A stretch of 64,000 nt of DNA from Lactobacillus kimbladii (GCF_014323605.1 NZ_SCMB01000004.1:182847-246846), one strand, 5' to 3'. Numbered from the stretch's first letter, positions 1-9,125 are shown. Numbers and translations are program-made. The notes: generated from the letters alone by a model not told the origin.

Positions 1-115
1 ATTCCTTACCGACGGTGACAATTAATGATTGAAGTCCGTGACCCGCGTTTTGCGGTGGAACTAGTGTAAGTCTAGTACCGACAGTTAAAGTCTGGATGGG
101 AGAAGAACAAACAAG
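1..115 (+). promoter_or_regulatory. FMN riboswitch (RFN element), 5' end cut off by the window
   Basis: Conserved RFN blocks are readable: TTCCTTACCGACGGTGA at the left edge, GTCCGTGACCCGC near 35-47, and ACCGACAGTTAAAGTCTGGA followed by TGGGAGAAGA at about 78-111. The first stem strand lies left of the window. It stands directly upstream of ribD, and FMN binding is known to shut such operons off by favouring a terminator. Confidence 0.95.
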
Positions 116-178
116 ATTAGACAGAAAACTCGCGTCGTTATTAAACTTCGCTGAAATCTTATTTGATGAATAAAAAAT

Positions 179-212
179 AAGCCTCGTTGATTTTATCAAC
201 GAGGCTTTTTTA
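179..212 (+). terminator. riboswitch-controlled intrinsic terminator
   Basis: A 13-bp perfect stem (AAGCCTCGTTGAT / ATCAACGAGGCTT) with a 3-nt loop is followed by a T run. It sits between the RFN aptamer and ribD, so it is the expected expression platform: FMN-bound aptamer leads to termination. Confidence 0.9.
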
Positions 213-231
213 ATGCTTAGGAAGTGAAATA

Positions 232-1293
232 GTGCAGGATAGAGATTATATGCAAATGGCAGTCCAAGAAGCTTTAAAAGCCCAGGGAATGACTTGGACA
301 AACCCATTAGTTGGTGCAGTTTTGGTTAAAGATGATCAGGTTTTAGCAACTGGCTACCACCACCAATTTGGCAAAGAACATGCGGAAGTAAATACACTGT
401 CGCACTTAGCAGATCCCAAACAAGCTCAAGGAGCAACTTTGTATGTTACCTTGGAACCTTGCAGTCATTATGGTAAACAGCCACCTTGTTGCGAAAAAGT
501 AGCCGAGGCTGGAATAAAAAAAGTTATTATCGGTCAGGTCGATCCTCATCAAATTGTAGCAGGCAAAGGCATTAAATATCTTAAAAATCATGGGATGCAG
601 ACTGAGGTTATTGGTGGCACTGAAAATTTAAATGTTGCGTATAACTTTTTTTATCAGCAAAAAAGACCGTTTGTAACGCTTAAATATGCAATGTCCATTG
701 ATGGCAAAATTAATGCTGCAGGCAAAAGAAGAACAATGTTGACTGGGGATGCGGCTCAAGTAGATGTACAAAAATTGCGGTTGAAAAATCAAGCTATTTT
801 AATTGGCGCAAATACTTTACGCATCGATAATCCGCTTTTAACGGTCAGAATAAAAAACTTACCACATCCTCCTATTAGGATTGTGTTAACTAAGGATGCC
901 AATCAGCTGGATTTTACTAGTCAATTATTTAAAGCTCGCGGTCAAATCTGGCTACTGAGTGAAACTAAATTAACACAAAATGTTGGAGAAAATGTGTGTT
1001 GCTATACTGCTAGCAAATGGACACCTTCAAAAATAGTGCAGCTGCTAGCTGAACATGAAATTCAATCGCTGTTAGTTGAGGGCGGTAGCAATATACAAGC
1101 TCAGTTTGTAGCAGCAGATTTAGTAGATGAAATAGTGGCATATGTTGCACCTATCGTTTTGGGCGGCACAGCACTGCCTGCTGTGTTCGGCCAGGCTTTA
1201 ACAGGGATAAGTCACTACCAATTATTGGATGTTAAAAGTTTAAACCAAGACGTAAGAATTCGCGTGAGGAGAAAAGAATGTTTACAGGAATAA
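232..1293 (+). CDS. ribD: RibD, bifunctional deaminase/reductase of riboflavin synthesis
   Basis: Deaminates and then reduces the pyrimidine intermediate made from GTP. The N-terminal deaminase domain (about residues 1-145) has the zinc site HAEVN near residue 50 and PCSHYGKQPPC near residue 76. The C-terminal domain (about 147-350) is the RibG reductase, with LLVEGGSNIQAQF. The 353-aa length is normal for RibD. The start is GTG at 232, preceded by AGGA with 8 nt spacing; an ATG at 250 is the alternative. It is the first gene of the operon, just after the FMN-controlled terminator, and overlaps ribE by 16 bp, which suggests coupled translation. Confidence 0.96.
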   Translation: MQDRDYMQMAVQEALKAQGMTWTNPLVGAVLVKDDQVLATGYHHQFGKEHAEVNTLSHLADPKQAQGATLYVTLEPCSHYGKQPPCCEKVAEAGIKKVIIGQVDPHQIVAGKGIKYLKNHGMQTEVIGGTENLNVAYNFFYQQKRPFVTLKYAMSIDGKINAAGKRRTMLTGDAAQVDVQKLRLKNQAILIGANTLRIDNPLLTVRIKNLPHPPIRIVLTKDANQLDFTSQLFKARGQIWLLSETKLTQNVGENVCCYTASKWTPSKIVQLLAEHEIQSLLVEGGSNIQAQFVAADLVDEIVAYVAPIVLGGTALPAVFGQALTGISHYQLLDVKSLNQDVRIRVRRKECLQE

Positions 1294-1883
1294 TTCAAAC
1301 AACGGGAACGATTACCCGTTTGGAAATTAGTGAGCAACATGCAAGACTAGGTATTTGTGCTCCAAAATTGTTGCAAAAAGATTTGCCTTTAGGAGCAAGT
1401 ATTGCCGTTAACGGCATTTGTTTAACCATTACTGACTGGAGCGAAGAAGACTTTGAAGTTGATGTAATGCCAGAAACAATGAAAAGAACTAATCTAGGCA
1501 AGTTGCAAAAAGGTAGTTTGGTTAATTTGGAGCCGTCATTGGCGTTAAACGGCAAACTTGATGGTCATATTGTTGCAGGACACATTGATACTACAGCTGA
1601 ACTGGTAAAAAGAGATGAAAACGAAAATTCTATTGAATTGGAATTTCAAGTACCACATAAGTATGATTCCTTTATTGTTGAAAAAGGATCAATCGCTATT
1701 GATGGTATCAGTTTAACTGTCACGATGGCAGAAAATGATCATTTCGGGGTAAGTTTAATACCTTATACCATACAAAATACTACTTTGGCTCACTACCAAG
1801 TAGGCGATAAAGCAAATATTGAAGTGGATATGATTGGCCGCTATGCAGTCAAGCAAATTCTGGCCTGGAAAAAAGAATTTTGA
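1278..1883 (+). CDS. ribE: Riboflavin synthase alpha subunit
   Basis: Converts two molecules of 6,7-dimethyl-8-ribityllumazine to riboflavin plus the pyrimidine precursor. The protein begins with the family signature MFTGII and contains two tandem lumazine-binding barrels: about residues 1-97, ending near LAL-NGKLDGHIVAGHID, and about 98-190, with SIAIDGISLTV. The length, 201 aa, fits the family. It overlaps the end of ribD and is followed closely by ribBA, so it is part of one transcript under the FMN riboswitch. Confidence 0.96.
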   Translation: MFTGIIQTTGTITRLEISEQHARLGICAPKLLQKDLPLGASIAVNGICLTITDWSEEDFEVDVMPETMKRTNLGKLQKGSLVNLEPSLALNGKLDGHIVAGHIDTTAELVKRDENENSIELEFQVPHKYDSFIVEKGSIAIDGISLTVTMAENDHFGVSLIPYTIQNTTLAHYQVGDKANIEVDMIGRYAVKQILAWKKEF

Positions 1884-1894
1884 TGGAGGAAAAA

Positions 1895-3121
1895 ATGACA
1901 GAAAAATTGAATGAAAAAATGCATAAAGTATTGCAGCACATGCTAAATGGTGGTTTGGTAATTGTGGCTGATTCACCGCAACGCGAGTCTGAAGGGGATA
2001 TGATTGGCTTAGCAGAAAAAGTTACGCCACAAGCTGTTAACATGATGATCACTAAAGCTCGTGGATTATTATGCGTGCCGATGAGCAAAGCTTATGCCGA
2101 CCGTTTGCAGTTGAAGCCAATTGAAACGGGTTCGAACGATACTTTTGGCACGGCTTTTACTCTTAGTGTTGATTCCACTGAAACTACGACGGGAATTTCA
2201 GCTTTTGATCGTGCGAAAACAATTAAAAAGTTAGCTGATCCTAATAGTCAATGGGCTGATTTTTATCATCCTGGACATGTTTTTCCGCTGGTAGCTAAAG
2301 AAGGTGGCGTGCTGGAACGGGCTGGTCATACGGAAGCAGCCTTAGATTTGGCAAGACTAGCTGGTGTTGCTCCTGTTGGCTTTATCTGTGAGTGTATTAA
2401 AAAAGACGGAACAATGGCTAGACGCAAAGATTTGAAAGCTTTAGCAGAAGGACTTGGCATACCTTATTTGACCATTGAGGAGTTAATTGAGTACCGTAAA
2501 AATCAGGAAAACAAAGATTTGGGGATTGAATCTTTTACTAAGGTTGACTTTCCTACAAAATATGGTCACTTCCAACTTGAAGGTTTCAGAGATACCAAGC
2601 ACCCTGAAAAGCAGCCTACTTTATTAATTAGCAAAGGTGAAGTTAAAAAAGGTGAGCCGCTTTTATTGCGGCTTCATAGTGAATGCTTAACGGGAGATGT
2701 GTTTGGTTCTAAGCGTTGTGATTGCGGCGCTCAGTTGGCTGAAGCACTAACTAAAATTGAAGAAAATGGTTCAGGAGCGGTTTTATACTTGCGTCAAGAA
2801 GGTCGAGGAATTGGTCTGGAAAACAAGTTACGAGCTTATAAACTGCAAGATGAGGGTATGAACACAGTAGAAGCTAACCAGCATCTAGGCTTGCCAGTTG
2901 ATGCTCGCCGCTACAATGTCGCAGCCGGAATCTTACGACAAAAGGGTGTTAGCGAAGTTAAATTAATGACTAATAACCCGGATAAGGTAGCGCAATTAGA
3001 AAACTATGGCATCAAAGTTACTGAACGCATTCCAGTTGAAGTGGGCATGACGGCAGAGAATAAGAAATACTTGGCTACTAAAAAGCATGAAATGAATCAT
3101 ATTTTAAATGAGGTGGATTAA
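1895..3121 (+). CDS. ribBA: RibBA, DHBP synthase / GTP cyclohydrolase II
   Basis: Supplies both precursors of riboflavin. The N-terminal half (about residues 1-205) is 3,4-dihydroxy-2-butanone-4-phosphate synthase with the acidic motif RESEGDMIG. The C-terminal half (about 206-408) is GTP cyclohydrolase II with zinc ligands in SECLTGDVFGSKRCDCG and the motif RQEGRGIGL. I chose the ATG at 1895 because GGAGG lies 5 nt upstream; the reading frame is open back to a TTG at 1880 that overlaps the ribE stop but has no ribosome site. Gene order ribD-ribE-ribBA-ribH is the usual Firmicutes order. Confidence 0.95.
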   Translation: MTEKLNEKMHKVLQHMLNGGLVIVADSPQRESEGDMIGLAEKVTPQAVNMMITKARGLLCVPMSKAYADRLQLKPIETGSNDTFGTAFTLSVDSTETTTGISAFDRAKTIKKLADPNSQWADFYHPGHVFPLVAKEGGVLERAGHTEAALDLARLAGVAPVGFICECIKKDGTMARRKDLKALAEGLGIPYLTIEELIEYRKNQENKDLGIESFTKVDFPTKYGHFQLEGFRDTKHPEKQPTLLISKGEVKKGEPLLLRLHSECLTGDVFGSKRCDCGAQLAEALTKIEENGSGAVLYLRQEGRGIGLENKLRAYKLQDEGMNTVEANQHLGLPVDARRYNVAAGILRQKGVSEVKLMTNNPDKVAQLENYGIKVTERIPVEVGMTAENKKYLATKKHEMNHILNEVD

Positions 3122-3123
3122 TT

Positions 3124-3597
3124 ATGAAAGAAATTAACGGAAACATTGCTCAAGGACAAGATAAAAAGATTGGTATTGTTGTTGCTCAGTTTAATGGTGT
3201 GGTAACGGATCGTCTCCTTTCTGGAGCTGTGTCACAATTAAAAAAATCGGGCGTGAAAGATGAAAATATTGTGGTAATACGGGTACCTGGTGCCTTTGAA
3301 ATTGCCCGTACGGTAAACTGCTTGGCAAAAAGTGGTAAGGTTGACGGTATCATTGCATTAGGAGCAGTAATTCGGGGTGAAACAGCTCACTTTACCTATG
3401 TTTGTGAAGGCACTACCTCACAATTAGCGGCTGCATCAGCTAATGGGTCAGTACCAGTGATGTTTGGCGTGTTAATGACCGATACAGTTGCACAAGCAAC
3501 TGATCGTGCCGGCGGCAAATCTGGCAACAAAGGTGCAGAATGTGCAACAGATGTGTTAGAAGTTTTAAATATAGAAGAACAAATTAAAAAATTATAG
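3124..3597 (+). CDS. ribH: Lumazine synthase
   Basis: Condenses DHBP with the ribityl-amino-pyrimidine to give 6,7-dimethyl-8-ribityllumazine; members assemble as icosahedral or pentameric shells. The substrate motif VPGAFEIA and the catalytic region GETAHFTYVCEG (His near residue 90) are intact, and 157 aa is the normal length. It starts 2 nt after the ribBA stop, with GAGGTGG inside the end of ribBA as ribosome site. It is the last gene of the riboflavin operon. Confidence 0.96.
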   Translation: MKEINGNIAQGQDKKIGIVVAQFNGVVTDRLLSGAVSQLKKSGVKDENIVVIRVPGAFEIARTVNCLAKSGKVDGIIALGAVIRGETAHFTYVCEGTTSQLAAASANGSVPVMFGVLMTDTVAQATDRAGGKSGNKGAECATDVLEVLNIEEQIKKL

Positions 3598-3647
3598 ATT
3601 AATTAAGTGCATTGTAGTTATTAAGCGCCACTAATAATGCAAAAAAG

Positions 3648-3669
3648 CCATCTCTAGAAATAGAGGTGG
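3648..3669. terminator. terminator between ribH and the converging MFS gene
   Basis: Stem CCATCTCT / AGAGGTGG (one G-U pair) with a 6-nt loop. T-rich sequence follows on the + side and an A run precedes it, so it can serve both converging transcripts. Confidence 0.7.
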
Positions 3670-3695
3670 TGTTTTATATTTTTACGTCAATGTTT

Positions 3696-4961
3696 TTAAT
3701 TAATCTCTTCTAAGCGGTATCGTTGCACATTATTGCCAAGAAGGCTAAAAACGAGTAAAAGGGCAATTCCTGCAGCAAGTAAAGTAAGAGCTGGGTGGTG
3801 GCAAGCATTGGCAATTGCAGATACTCCGACAGTAAAAAAGATATTCAATAGAGAACTTCCCAGTTGCAAAAAACTTGATTGTGAAGACTGGACCTCTTTA
3901 CCGGTTCTTTTAATTCTAGTTTTATTGCACCAATTTGCAATTGGTAAAGTTTCGCCATATATCAGTACAGTAATAACGCTCATAGTAACGATTGTTTGGT
4001 TTAAAAAGAAAATTCCTAAAGCCAGCGTGGAAATAAATACTAAAGTACTAAGTAGCCAAAATGTATTATCAAAGCGAATAAGAACAGCACCTAAGAAAAG
4101 ACCGCTGACCACTGCAATTAGTAGCCAGTAAACATGACTGTAGTTAGGATCAATCGTTTTCCAGAAATAGATCATCAACCCGTTAAATACTGATTGGAGA
4201 GCACTAGTGAAGATGGTGACAATAATTGAGGCGCGTAAGCCTTTGCTAGCAGCTATTTTGTGCCAAACTGTCACGAAATGGGTTAAAATTTTAAAACTAT
4301 TTTGGTTTTTAGTAAAGTGCCTCTGGTGTAAAGCAATAGAGAGAAAGATGTTTATAAAAAAGCCGCCGCTTGCTACTAATAGAAAATACAAATAGTTGCG
4401 GGTAGTAAAAATTAGAACTGCCATCGCTGCCACACTGACAATATTACCGATCAGACCAGCAACGGAATTATGGTTAATAGTTGACTCCAGAACATTTTCT
4501 ACAAGAAGAGACTTTAAATTTCCTGTAAATGATAGCCCTTCTACTAAGCTAAACATTTTTATACAAAGGTCAACAATAATGTATAAGGGCACAAAGTATT
4601 TTTGCGGGAAAGTAAAAGGTAGTAATAAAAATAAACTCAGTAAAATATACATCCGGATAAGCACGCGCCGTTTATCAGTATTGTCAAGCTTAGAGCCGAT
4701 AAATAAAACACTCAAAATAAGTGCTAACGAACTGATACTCGAAATTAAGCCGTTAATAACGATATTATCTGAATATTCACGGATAATTAGTGAACCACCA
4801 ATTCCAACTAAGATGCTGCTAAAATTAGTCAAAAAATTGATTAGTGGTAATAATATTTGATTACGGCTGAGAAAGTTATTATTGTCCAATTTTGCCACGC
4901 TTTCGTTTTGTATAATGAGAAGCGTAACATGTAGAAATTTTGCTGACACCAAAAGTAACAC
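3696..4961 (-). CDS. MFS-type membrane transporter
   Basis: A hydrophobic protein of up to 421 aa with about 11-12 predicted membrane segments and a short basic loop (KLDNTDKRR) after the second or third segment, as in major facilitator proteins of the drug/macrolide exporter type. The substrate cannot be told. The start is uncertain: the frame is open from a GTG at 4961, but that codon has no ribosome site and a possible -10 (TATACA on the minus strand near 4912) lies inside the extension. GTG at 4898 or TTG at 4889 are more likely starts. It stands alone, converging on the riboflavin operon. Confidence 0.7.
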   Translation of the reverse strand: MLLLVSAKFLHVTLLIIQNESVAKLDNNNFLSRNQILLPLINFLTNFSSILVGIGGSLIIREYSDNIVINGLISSISSLALILSVLFIGSKLDNTDKRRVLIRMYILLSLFLLLPFTFPQKYFVPLYIIVDLCIKMFSLVEGLSFTGNLKSLLVENVLESTINHNSVAGLIGNIVSVAAMAVLIFTTRNYLYFLLVASGGFFINIFLSIALHQRHFTKNQNSFKILTHFVTVWHKIAASKGLRASIIVTIFTSALQSVFNGLMIYFWKTIDPNYSHVYWLLIAVVSGLFLGAVLIRFDNTFWLLSTLVFISTLALGIFFLNQTIVTMSVITVLIYGETLPIANWCNKTRIKRTGKEVQSSQSSFLQLGSSLLNIFFTVGVSAIANACHHPALTLLAAGIALLLVFSLLGNNVQRYRLEEIN

Positions 4962-4962
4962 A

Positions 4963-4996
4963 AAAGGTCATTTCTTTTACTTGAAACGACCTTTTT
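4963..4996. terminator. inverted repeat upstream of the MFS gene
   Basis: AAAGGTCATTTC and GAAACGACCTTT form a 12-bp stem with one mismatch, followed by a T run on the + strand. On the minus strand it lies just upstream of the MFS gene and could be a leader attenuator; on the + strand no gene feeds it. Confidence 0.4.
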
Positions 4997-5043
4997 CGAT
5001 ATGCAAAATTAAATTGTATTTAAAATTGGCTTTCAAAAGGGAT

Positions 5044-5076
5044 AAAAAGACCATTTCCATTAAGGAAATGGCTTTT
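5044..5076. terminator. bidirectional terminator after the Rpe-like gene
   Basis: Perfect 8-bp stem CCATTTCC / GGAAATGG with a 5-nt loop at 5051-5071, flanked by an A run on one side and a T run on the other. It immediately follows the stop of the minus-strand epimerase gene. Confidence 0.8.
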
Positions 5077-5721
5077 TTATATGTTTTTTAAAGTTTGAAT
5101 TTGTTTTTTAAAATTGCCTTTAAAAATGTAAGAACCGGAAACTGCAATATCCAGTCCCGCTTTTTTAAGTTCATTAATATTTTGATTGCTAATGCTGCCA
5201 TCAGCTTCAATTTGATAATGATAATGATTAATTTGTCTCAAATCATCCAGTTCTTTAACTTTGTTAACAGCGTTGGGAATAAATTTGGCACCGCTTGTTC
5301 CCGGATCAACTGACATGACCATCACTTGATCAACGATATTGAGAACAGGTTTAACGGCAGTGACTGGGGTACCAGGATTAATGATAACCTCGCTTTTTTT
5401 GCCTGCATGTTTAATTAAAGTCAGGGCACGATGAATATGCTGTGTTGATTCTACATGTATGCCAATTACTTTCGTGGTTTTGCAACAATAATGGCTAATT
5501 AATTTCTCAGGATTGTTGACCATCATATGAATATCGAGTGGGATTGAAGAGTAATTACTTATTTCCTTAACGAGATTCTCGCCAAAATCAATTTCAGAAA
5601 CAAAATTACCATCCATTACGTCAATATGAAAATAGTCAGCTCCTCCTTTTTCTAATAAAGTTAATGTTTTTGCTAAATTGATTTTTGGACCACTATGTAA
5701 AGATACGGCTATTTCGACCAT
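5077..5721 (-). CDS. Ribulose-phosphate 3-epimerase family protein
   Basis: A TIM-barrel sugar-phosphate 3-epimerase of 214 aa. Family motifs are FHIDVMDGNFV (catalytic Asp and metal ligands), DIHMMVNNPE, GIHVES, and VMSVDPGTSGAKFI for the phosphate. The usual VDGGI is changed to EADGSI, but the second catalytic Asp is kept. A strong ribosome site (AAGGAGGAG) precedes the ATG. It is transcribed away from the galactitol-type PTS operon, with 176 bp between them, so it probably acts on the sugar phosphate that system imports, much as the Rpe-like SgcE accompanies the sgc PTS in E. coli. It need not be the housekeeping enzyme. Confidence 0.85.
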   Translation of the reverse strand: MVEIAVSLHSGPKINLAKTLTLLEKGGADYFHIDVMDGNFVSEIDFGENLVKEISNYSSIPLDIHMMVNNPEKLISHYCCKTTKVIGIHVESTQHIHRALTLIKHAGKKSEVIINPGTPVTAVKPVLNIVDQVMVMSVDPGTSGAKFIPNAVNKVKELDDLRQINHYHYQIEADGSISNQNINELKKAGLDIAVSGSYIFKGNFKKQIQTLKNI

Positions 5722-5853
5722 TTTATCTCCTCCTTAATACAATTTATAACCAGCGTATTCTTTTATTGCAAAATAATTTTTGCCCAGTGAGAGTGAAAGC
5801 TATGCTCTTTTTATTTTCACCTTGAGGTGCAAAATTGCTTTTTCCTTTATTAA

Positions 5854-5867
5854 ATAAAGCGCTTAAT
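5854..5867. promoter_or_regulatory. cre-like CcpA site before the PTS operon
   Basis: ATAAAGCGCTTAAT carries the core AAAGCGCTT of the catabolite-response element. It lies about 30 nt before the IIA start, in the space shared with the divergent epimerase gene. The match is to the core only. Confidence 0.4.
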
Positions 5868-5897
5868 ATTGGAACATAAAGAAAGGCGGATGAAGGA

Positions 5898-6356
5898 ATG
5901 TTCTTCGATAAAAGAATAATCAAGCTAGATGTTGATGCACGAGATAGCACAGAAATAATCACCAAAATGGCTAAGGCACTGAAAGAAAGGGATGTAATTA
6001 AAGATAGTTATTTGGAACATGTTTTAAAACGGGAAACCGACTTTCCAACTGGGTTAGAACTTGAAGAGGGATTTGGAGTGGCAATCCCTCACACGGATTC
6101 GGCATATGTCAATACTTCACAAATAGCTCTAGCAACTTTAAAAAAACCCGTTCTGTTTAAAAGCATGGTAAATAAATCTGTGAATGTCAAAGTTAACATT
6201 GTCTTTATGATTGCAATGAGCAAGCCGCATGAACAGGCACAGTTATTAAGCAATTTAATGAATTTTTGCCAAAATAAAACGGCTATTAAAGCGCTAATGT
6301 CAGCATCTGATATTGATCAAGCAGATCAAATATTGAAGAAATACGGATTGAATTAA
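5898..6356 (+). CDS. PTS galactitol-type EIIA component
   Basis: Cytoplasmic phosphocarrier of 152 aa that passes phosphate from HPr to the IIB subunit. It has the PTS EIIA type-2 fold, with the phosphorylatable His in VAIPHTDSAYV (near residue 65) and the upstream motif LKRETDFPTGLEL. It opens an operon in which IIC and IIB follow at once. The ribosome site GGCGGATGAAGGA lies before the ATG. The GatA-like assignment rests on the order and sequence of the three subunits; the sugar is not known. Confidence 0.9.
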   Translation: MFFDKRIIKLDVDARDSTEIITKMAKALKERDVIKDSYLEHVLKRETDFPTGLELEEGFGVAIPHTDSAYVNTSQIALATLKKPVLFKSMVNKSVNVKVNIVFMIAMSKPHEQAQLLSNLMNFCQNKTAIKALMSASDIDQADQILKKYGLN

Positions 6357-6369
6357 AGGAGTGGTAAAA

Positions 6370-7722
6370 ATGTTTGTACAAGCCATACATTGGTTCTTAG
6401 ACTTAGGCTCAACAGTTGGTATACCAATTATTATCATTATTTTGGGTCTCATTGTGGGTTTAAAACCATCTAAAGCACTGATATCTGGGTTGACCTTAAG
6501 TGCTGGTTTTATTGGAATGAATATGGTAGTCAACATGATGGCTACTAACTTGCAGCCTGCAATTAAATTGATGGTTGCAAGATATCATTTGTCATTAAGT
6601 ATTATGGATGTTGGTTGTGGAGTTGGAGGACCACTTGCCTTTTCCAGCTCATTAGGTGTTTTAGCAATTCCGCTAACTATTTTAATAAATCTGGTTTTAG
6701 TATGGATTGGTTTAACGAGAACACTAAACGTTGATATTTGGAATTTGTGGCAACCAACATTTATTGGTTTGCTGGTGTGGGCAGTTTCAGGTAATTATGT
6801 ATATGGCATAATAGCTTTAGCTGGTGGCTTTCTACTGGAATTGTTGTTAGCAGACTTGATGCAGCCAATTACAGAAAAGTTTTTCAACTTGCCTGGTATT
6901 GCAGTAACCCATACAATGGCTCTTTCAGCTACGATTTTAGCTATACCATTAAACTGGTTGTTTGATAAAATTCCAGGATTTAATAAATTAGATGCAAGTC
7001 CAGAAAAAATTCAAAAACGGTTTGGCGTTTTGGGCGATCCATTAGTTATTGGTTTCATTGTAGGAGTTGGTATCGGATTACTAGCTGGCTTTGATGTTTC
7101 TGGTATTTTACAACTTGGAGTTGAAATGGGTGCCACATTGAAGATTATGCCAAAAATGATTTCGATGTTTATGGAAAGCTTAACCCCGATTTCTTCGGCA
7201 ACCCAAGAGTTTACTAAGAAGCATTTACACGGTAAAAAAGTCAACATTGGTATGGATGCTGCATTAACTGTTGGTCATCCAGCTGTGATTGCTACTAGTG
7301 TTTTAATGATTCCAATCTCACTGTTCTTAGCCACAATTTTACCTGGTAATAAAGTTTTGCCTCTAGGAGATTTAACACTTTATGTTTATGTATTTACTCT
7401 ATTAGTTGGTGCTTTTAAAGGCAATATTATCAGAAGTTTAATAGGAGCAGTTATCTATTCGGTACCAATGCTATATTTGTCTACTTGGCTCTCACCATTA
7501 GTGATGAAGAGTTTCAAGTTGGCCAACTACAGCATTAATACCAAAGGCGCGTTTTCATTTGAACTGTCTGGATTATGGACAAATTCAATTTTCGTTTGGA
7601 TGACGCAAAACTTCGGTGTTATTGGTTTAGGTATTTTGATAGTTGTTTTACTTGGCCTTCTTTACTACTTAAATGTAATTAAGAAATTTAATGCTGGTCC
7701 AAGTGCAGAGAAAGGTGAATAA
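6370..7722 (+). CDS. PTS galactitol-type EIIC permease
   Basis: Membrane channel of about 450 aa with roughly 10 or more hydrophobic segments, resembling GatC/SgcC (motifs GLIVGLKPSKALISGL and VTHTMALSATILAIPLNW). It carries the sugar across the membrane while IIB phosphorylates it. The frame opens at a GTG at 6361, but AAAGGAG at about 6355-6361 points to the ATG at 6370 as start. It lies between IIA and IIB, giving the order A-C-B rather than the E. coli gat order A-B-C. Confidence 0.9.
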   Translation: MFVQAIHWFLDLGSTVGIPIIIIILGLIVGLKPSKALISGLTLSAGFIGMNMVVNMMATNLQPAIKLMVARYHLSLSIMDVGCGVGGPLAFSSSLGVLAIPLTILINLVLVWIGLTRTLNVDIWNLWQPTFIGLLVWAVSGNYVYGIIALAGGFLLELLLADLMQPITEKFFNLPGIAVTHTMALSATILAIPLNWLFDKIPGFNKLDASPEKIQKRFGVLGDPLVIGFIVGVGIGLLAGFDVSGILQLGVEMGATLKIMPKMISMFMESLTPISSATQEFTKKHLHGKKVNIGMDAALTVGHPAVIATSVLMIPISLFLATILPGNKVLPLGDLTLYVYVFTLLVGAFKGNIIRSLIGAVIYSVPMLYLSTWLSPLVMKSFKLANYSINTKGAFSFELSGLWTNSIFVWMTQNFGVIGLGILIVVLLGLLYYLNVIKKFNAGPSAEKGE

Positions 7723-7724
7723 TC

Positions 7725-8015
7725 ATGAAAAAAATGTTAATTATGTGTGGTGCTGGACATGCTACTTCAACCATTGTCCACGCAAAAGTTAATGACTGGC
7801 TAAAAGAGAATGGCTTCGAAAATGACGTTGAAATTAAGCAATCGGCTGTCAGTCAAGAAGTTGAGAACATTCAAAATGGCAATTATGATATTGTTATTTC
7901 AACTACAATAGTTCCTGATGAAATTAAGGACAAGGTAATTAATGGCGTAGCTCTTTTGACAGGCATTGGTACAGATCAAGTATGGGACAAAGTAAAGGCA
8001 GCTATTGAATCATGA
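7725..8015 (+). CDS. PTS galactitol-type EIIB component
   Basis: A 96-aa EIIB of the lactose/galactitol fold. The active-site Cys is in the P-loop MCGAGHATS near residue 8. It takes phosphate from IIA and gives it to the sugar in IIC. The gene starts 2 nt after the IIC stop, and its TGA overlaps the next ATG (ATGA), so expression is coupled along the operon. Confidence 0.92.
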   Translation: MKKMLIMCGAGHATSTIVHAKVNDWLKENGFENDVEIKQSAVSQEVENIQNGNYDIVISTTIVPDEIKDKVINGVALLTGIGTDQVWDKVKAAIES

Positions 8016-8536
8016 GTTTCTATTTTGATGAATTAGAGCTAGAAACAGTTCAAGGCAGACCTTCTTATCATATGATTACGGAGCAAGTAAAGGACGCTGT
8101 TAACAAAAGTAATATTGCCAATGGCATTTGCTTAGTGCAAACTACGCATACAACATGTTCTGTCTATTTTGACGAGTATATGCATGACAAAAATTACTAT
8201 GATGATGATTTCCTGCAAGTTGATCTAACTAATGTATTAGACAAGATAATTCCTCGTCAGCTATCAGAGAATTATCCCTATCTTAGTCCTGGTCCAAAGC
8301 ATATTGCCTATGGAATGAAAAAGACTGATCCTAATTATCCGGCAGTTAAATGGACGATGTTAAATACAGATGGTCATTTGAGATCAGATTTCCTTGGGTC
8401 AAGCGTTACCTTGGGAGTTAAGCAGCATAAACTACTTTTAGGTTCAGTTGGTCAGATCTTTTTTGCAGATTTTGACCAAACTAGAGCAAGAAAAAGAAAA
8501 ATTGAAATCACAATTCTAGGTGAAACAGATGAATAA
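8012..8536 (+). CDS. YjbQ/UPF0047 family protein
   Basis: 174 aa with the UPF0047 hallmarks TTHTTCSVYFDE near residue 45, NTDGHLRSDFLGSSVTLGV near residue 125 and a closing DFDQTRARKRK. YjbQ proteins were linked to a weak thiamine-phosphate synthase activity, but their physiological role is unsettled. The ATG overlaps the IIB stop. Its place between a sugar PTS and two SIS-domain genes suggests a job in handling the imported sugar phosphate; this is inference from context only. Confidence 0.85.
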   Translation: MSFYFDELELETVQGRPSYHMITEQVKDAVNKSNIANGICLVQTTHTTCSVYFDEYMHDKNYYDDDFLQVDLTNVLDKIIPRQLSENYPYLSPGPKHIAYGMKKTDPNYPAVKWTMLNTDGHLRSDFLGSSVTLGVKQHKLLLGSVGQIFFADFDQTRARKRKIEITILGETDE

Positions 8537-9125
8537 TTATTCGGCACTTTTCCAAGCTGAAGGCGAAGAAATTATTAAGCTTGGCCAAAGCATTAGTGAA
8601 GAAGATTTTACTCATTTACTAAAAACCATAGAAAAAAATACTAATAATGTTTTTCTCACTGGTTGTGGTACTTCAGCAATGGCAGCTCGCAAGGCAACCC
8701 ACACATTAAATGTTGTAGGTATCTCAGCTTTTTATCTTAATCCGTCCGATGCAGTTCATGGTGGTTTAGGGCAAGTGAAAAAAGGCGATACTGTCATCTT
8801 TATATCAAAAGGCGGTTCTACTAAAGAATTAACCAGTTTTGACCAAAATGTTAAAGAGAAACAAGCAAAAATTGTCGCTATAACTGAAAATGTTGATTCT
8901 GTTTTGGCCAAAAATGCAGATTTGGTTGTAAAAGTTAAAGTTGAAAAAGAACTGGATGAGTTTAATATGTTGGCTACCACCAGTACATTGGCAGTAATTT
9001 CTCTATTTGATGTTATTGCTACAATACTAATGAAAGATGAAAATTTTACCAAAAGGGCCTTTTTATTAAATCATCCTTCTGGTAAAGTGGGACAGCGACT
9101 AGCAAAGGATGTCAGAAATGATTGA
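8529..9125 (+). CDS. SIS-domain sugar-phosphate isomerase (KpsF/GutQ-like)
   Basis: A single SIS (sugar isomerase) domain of about 198 aa. Visible motifs: FLTGCGTSAMAARKATHTL (phosphosugar-binding loop), SPSDAVHGG-like NPSDAVHGGLGQV, FISKGGSTKEL and the closing HPSGKVGQRL, which is typical of KpsF/GutQ arabinose-5-phosphate isomerases without their CBS pair. The start is the ATG at 8529, with AGGTGA before it; the frame extends to a GTG at 8520. It overlaps the end of the yjbQ-like gene and the start of the next SIS gene. Confidence 0.87.
   Translation: MNNYSALFQAEGEEIIKLGQSISEEDFTHLLKTIEKNTNNVFLTGCGTSAMAARKATHTLNVVGISAFYLNPSDAVHGGLGQVKKGDTVIFISKGGSTKELTSFDQNVKEKQAKIVAITENVDSVLAKNADLVVKVKVEKELDEFNMLATTSTLAVISLFDVIATILMKDENFTKRAFLLNHPSGKVGQRLAKDVRND

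Noticed and set aside
4396..4860. 154-aa frame on the + strand
   Set aside because: It is the mirror of the MFS coding region, with no start signal.
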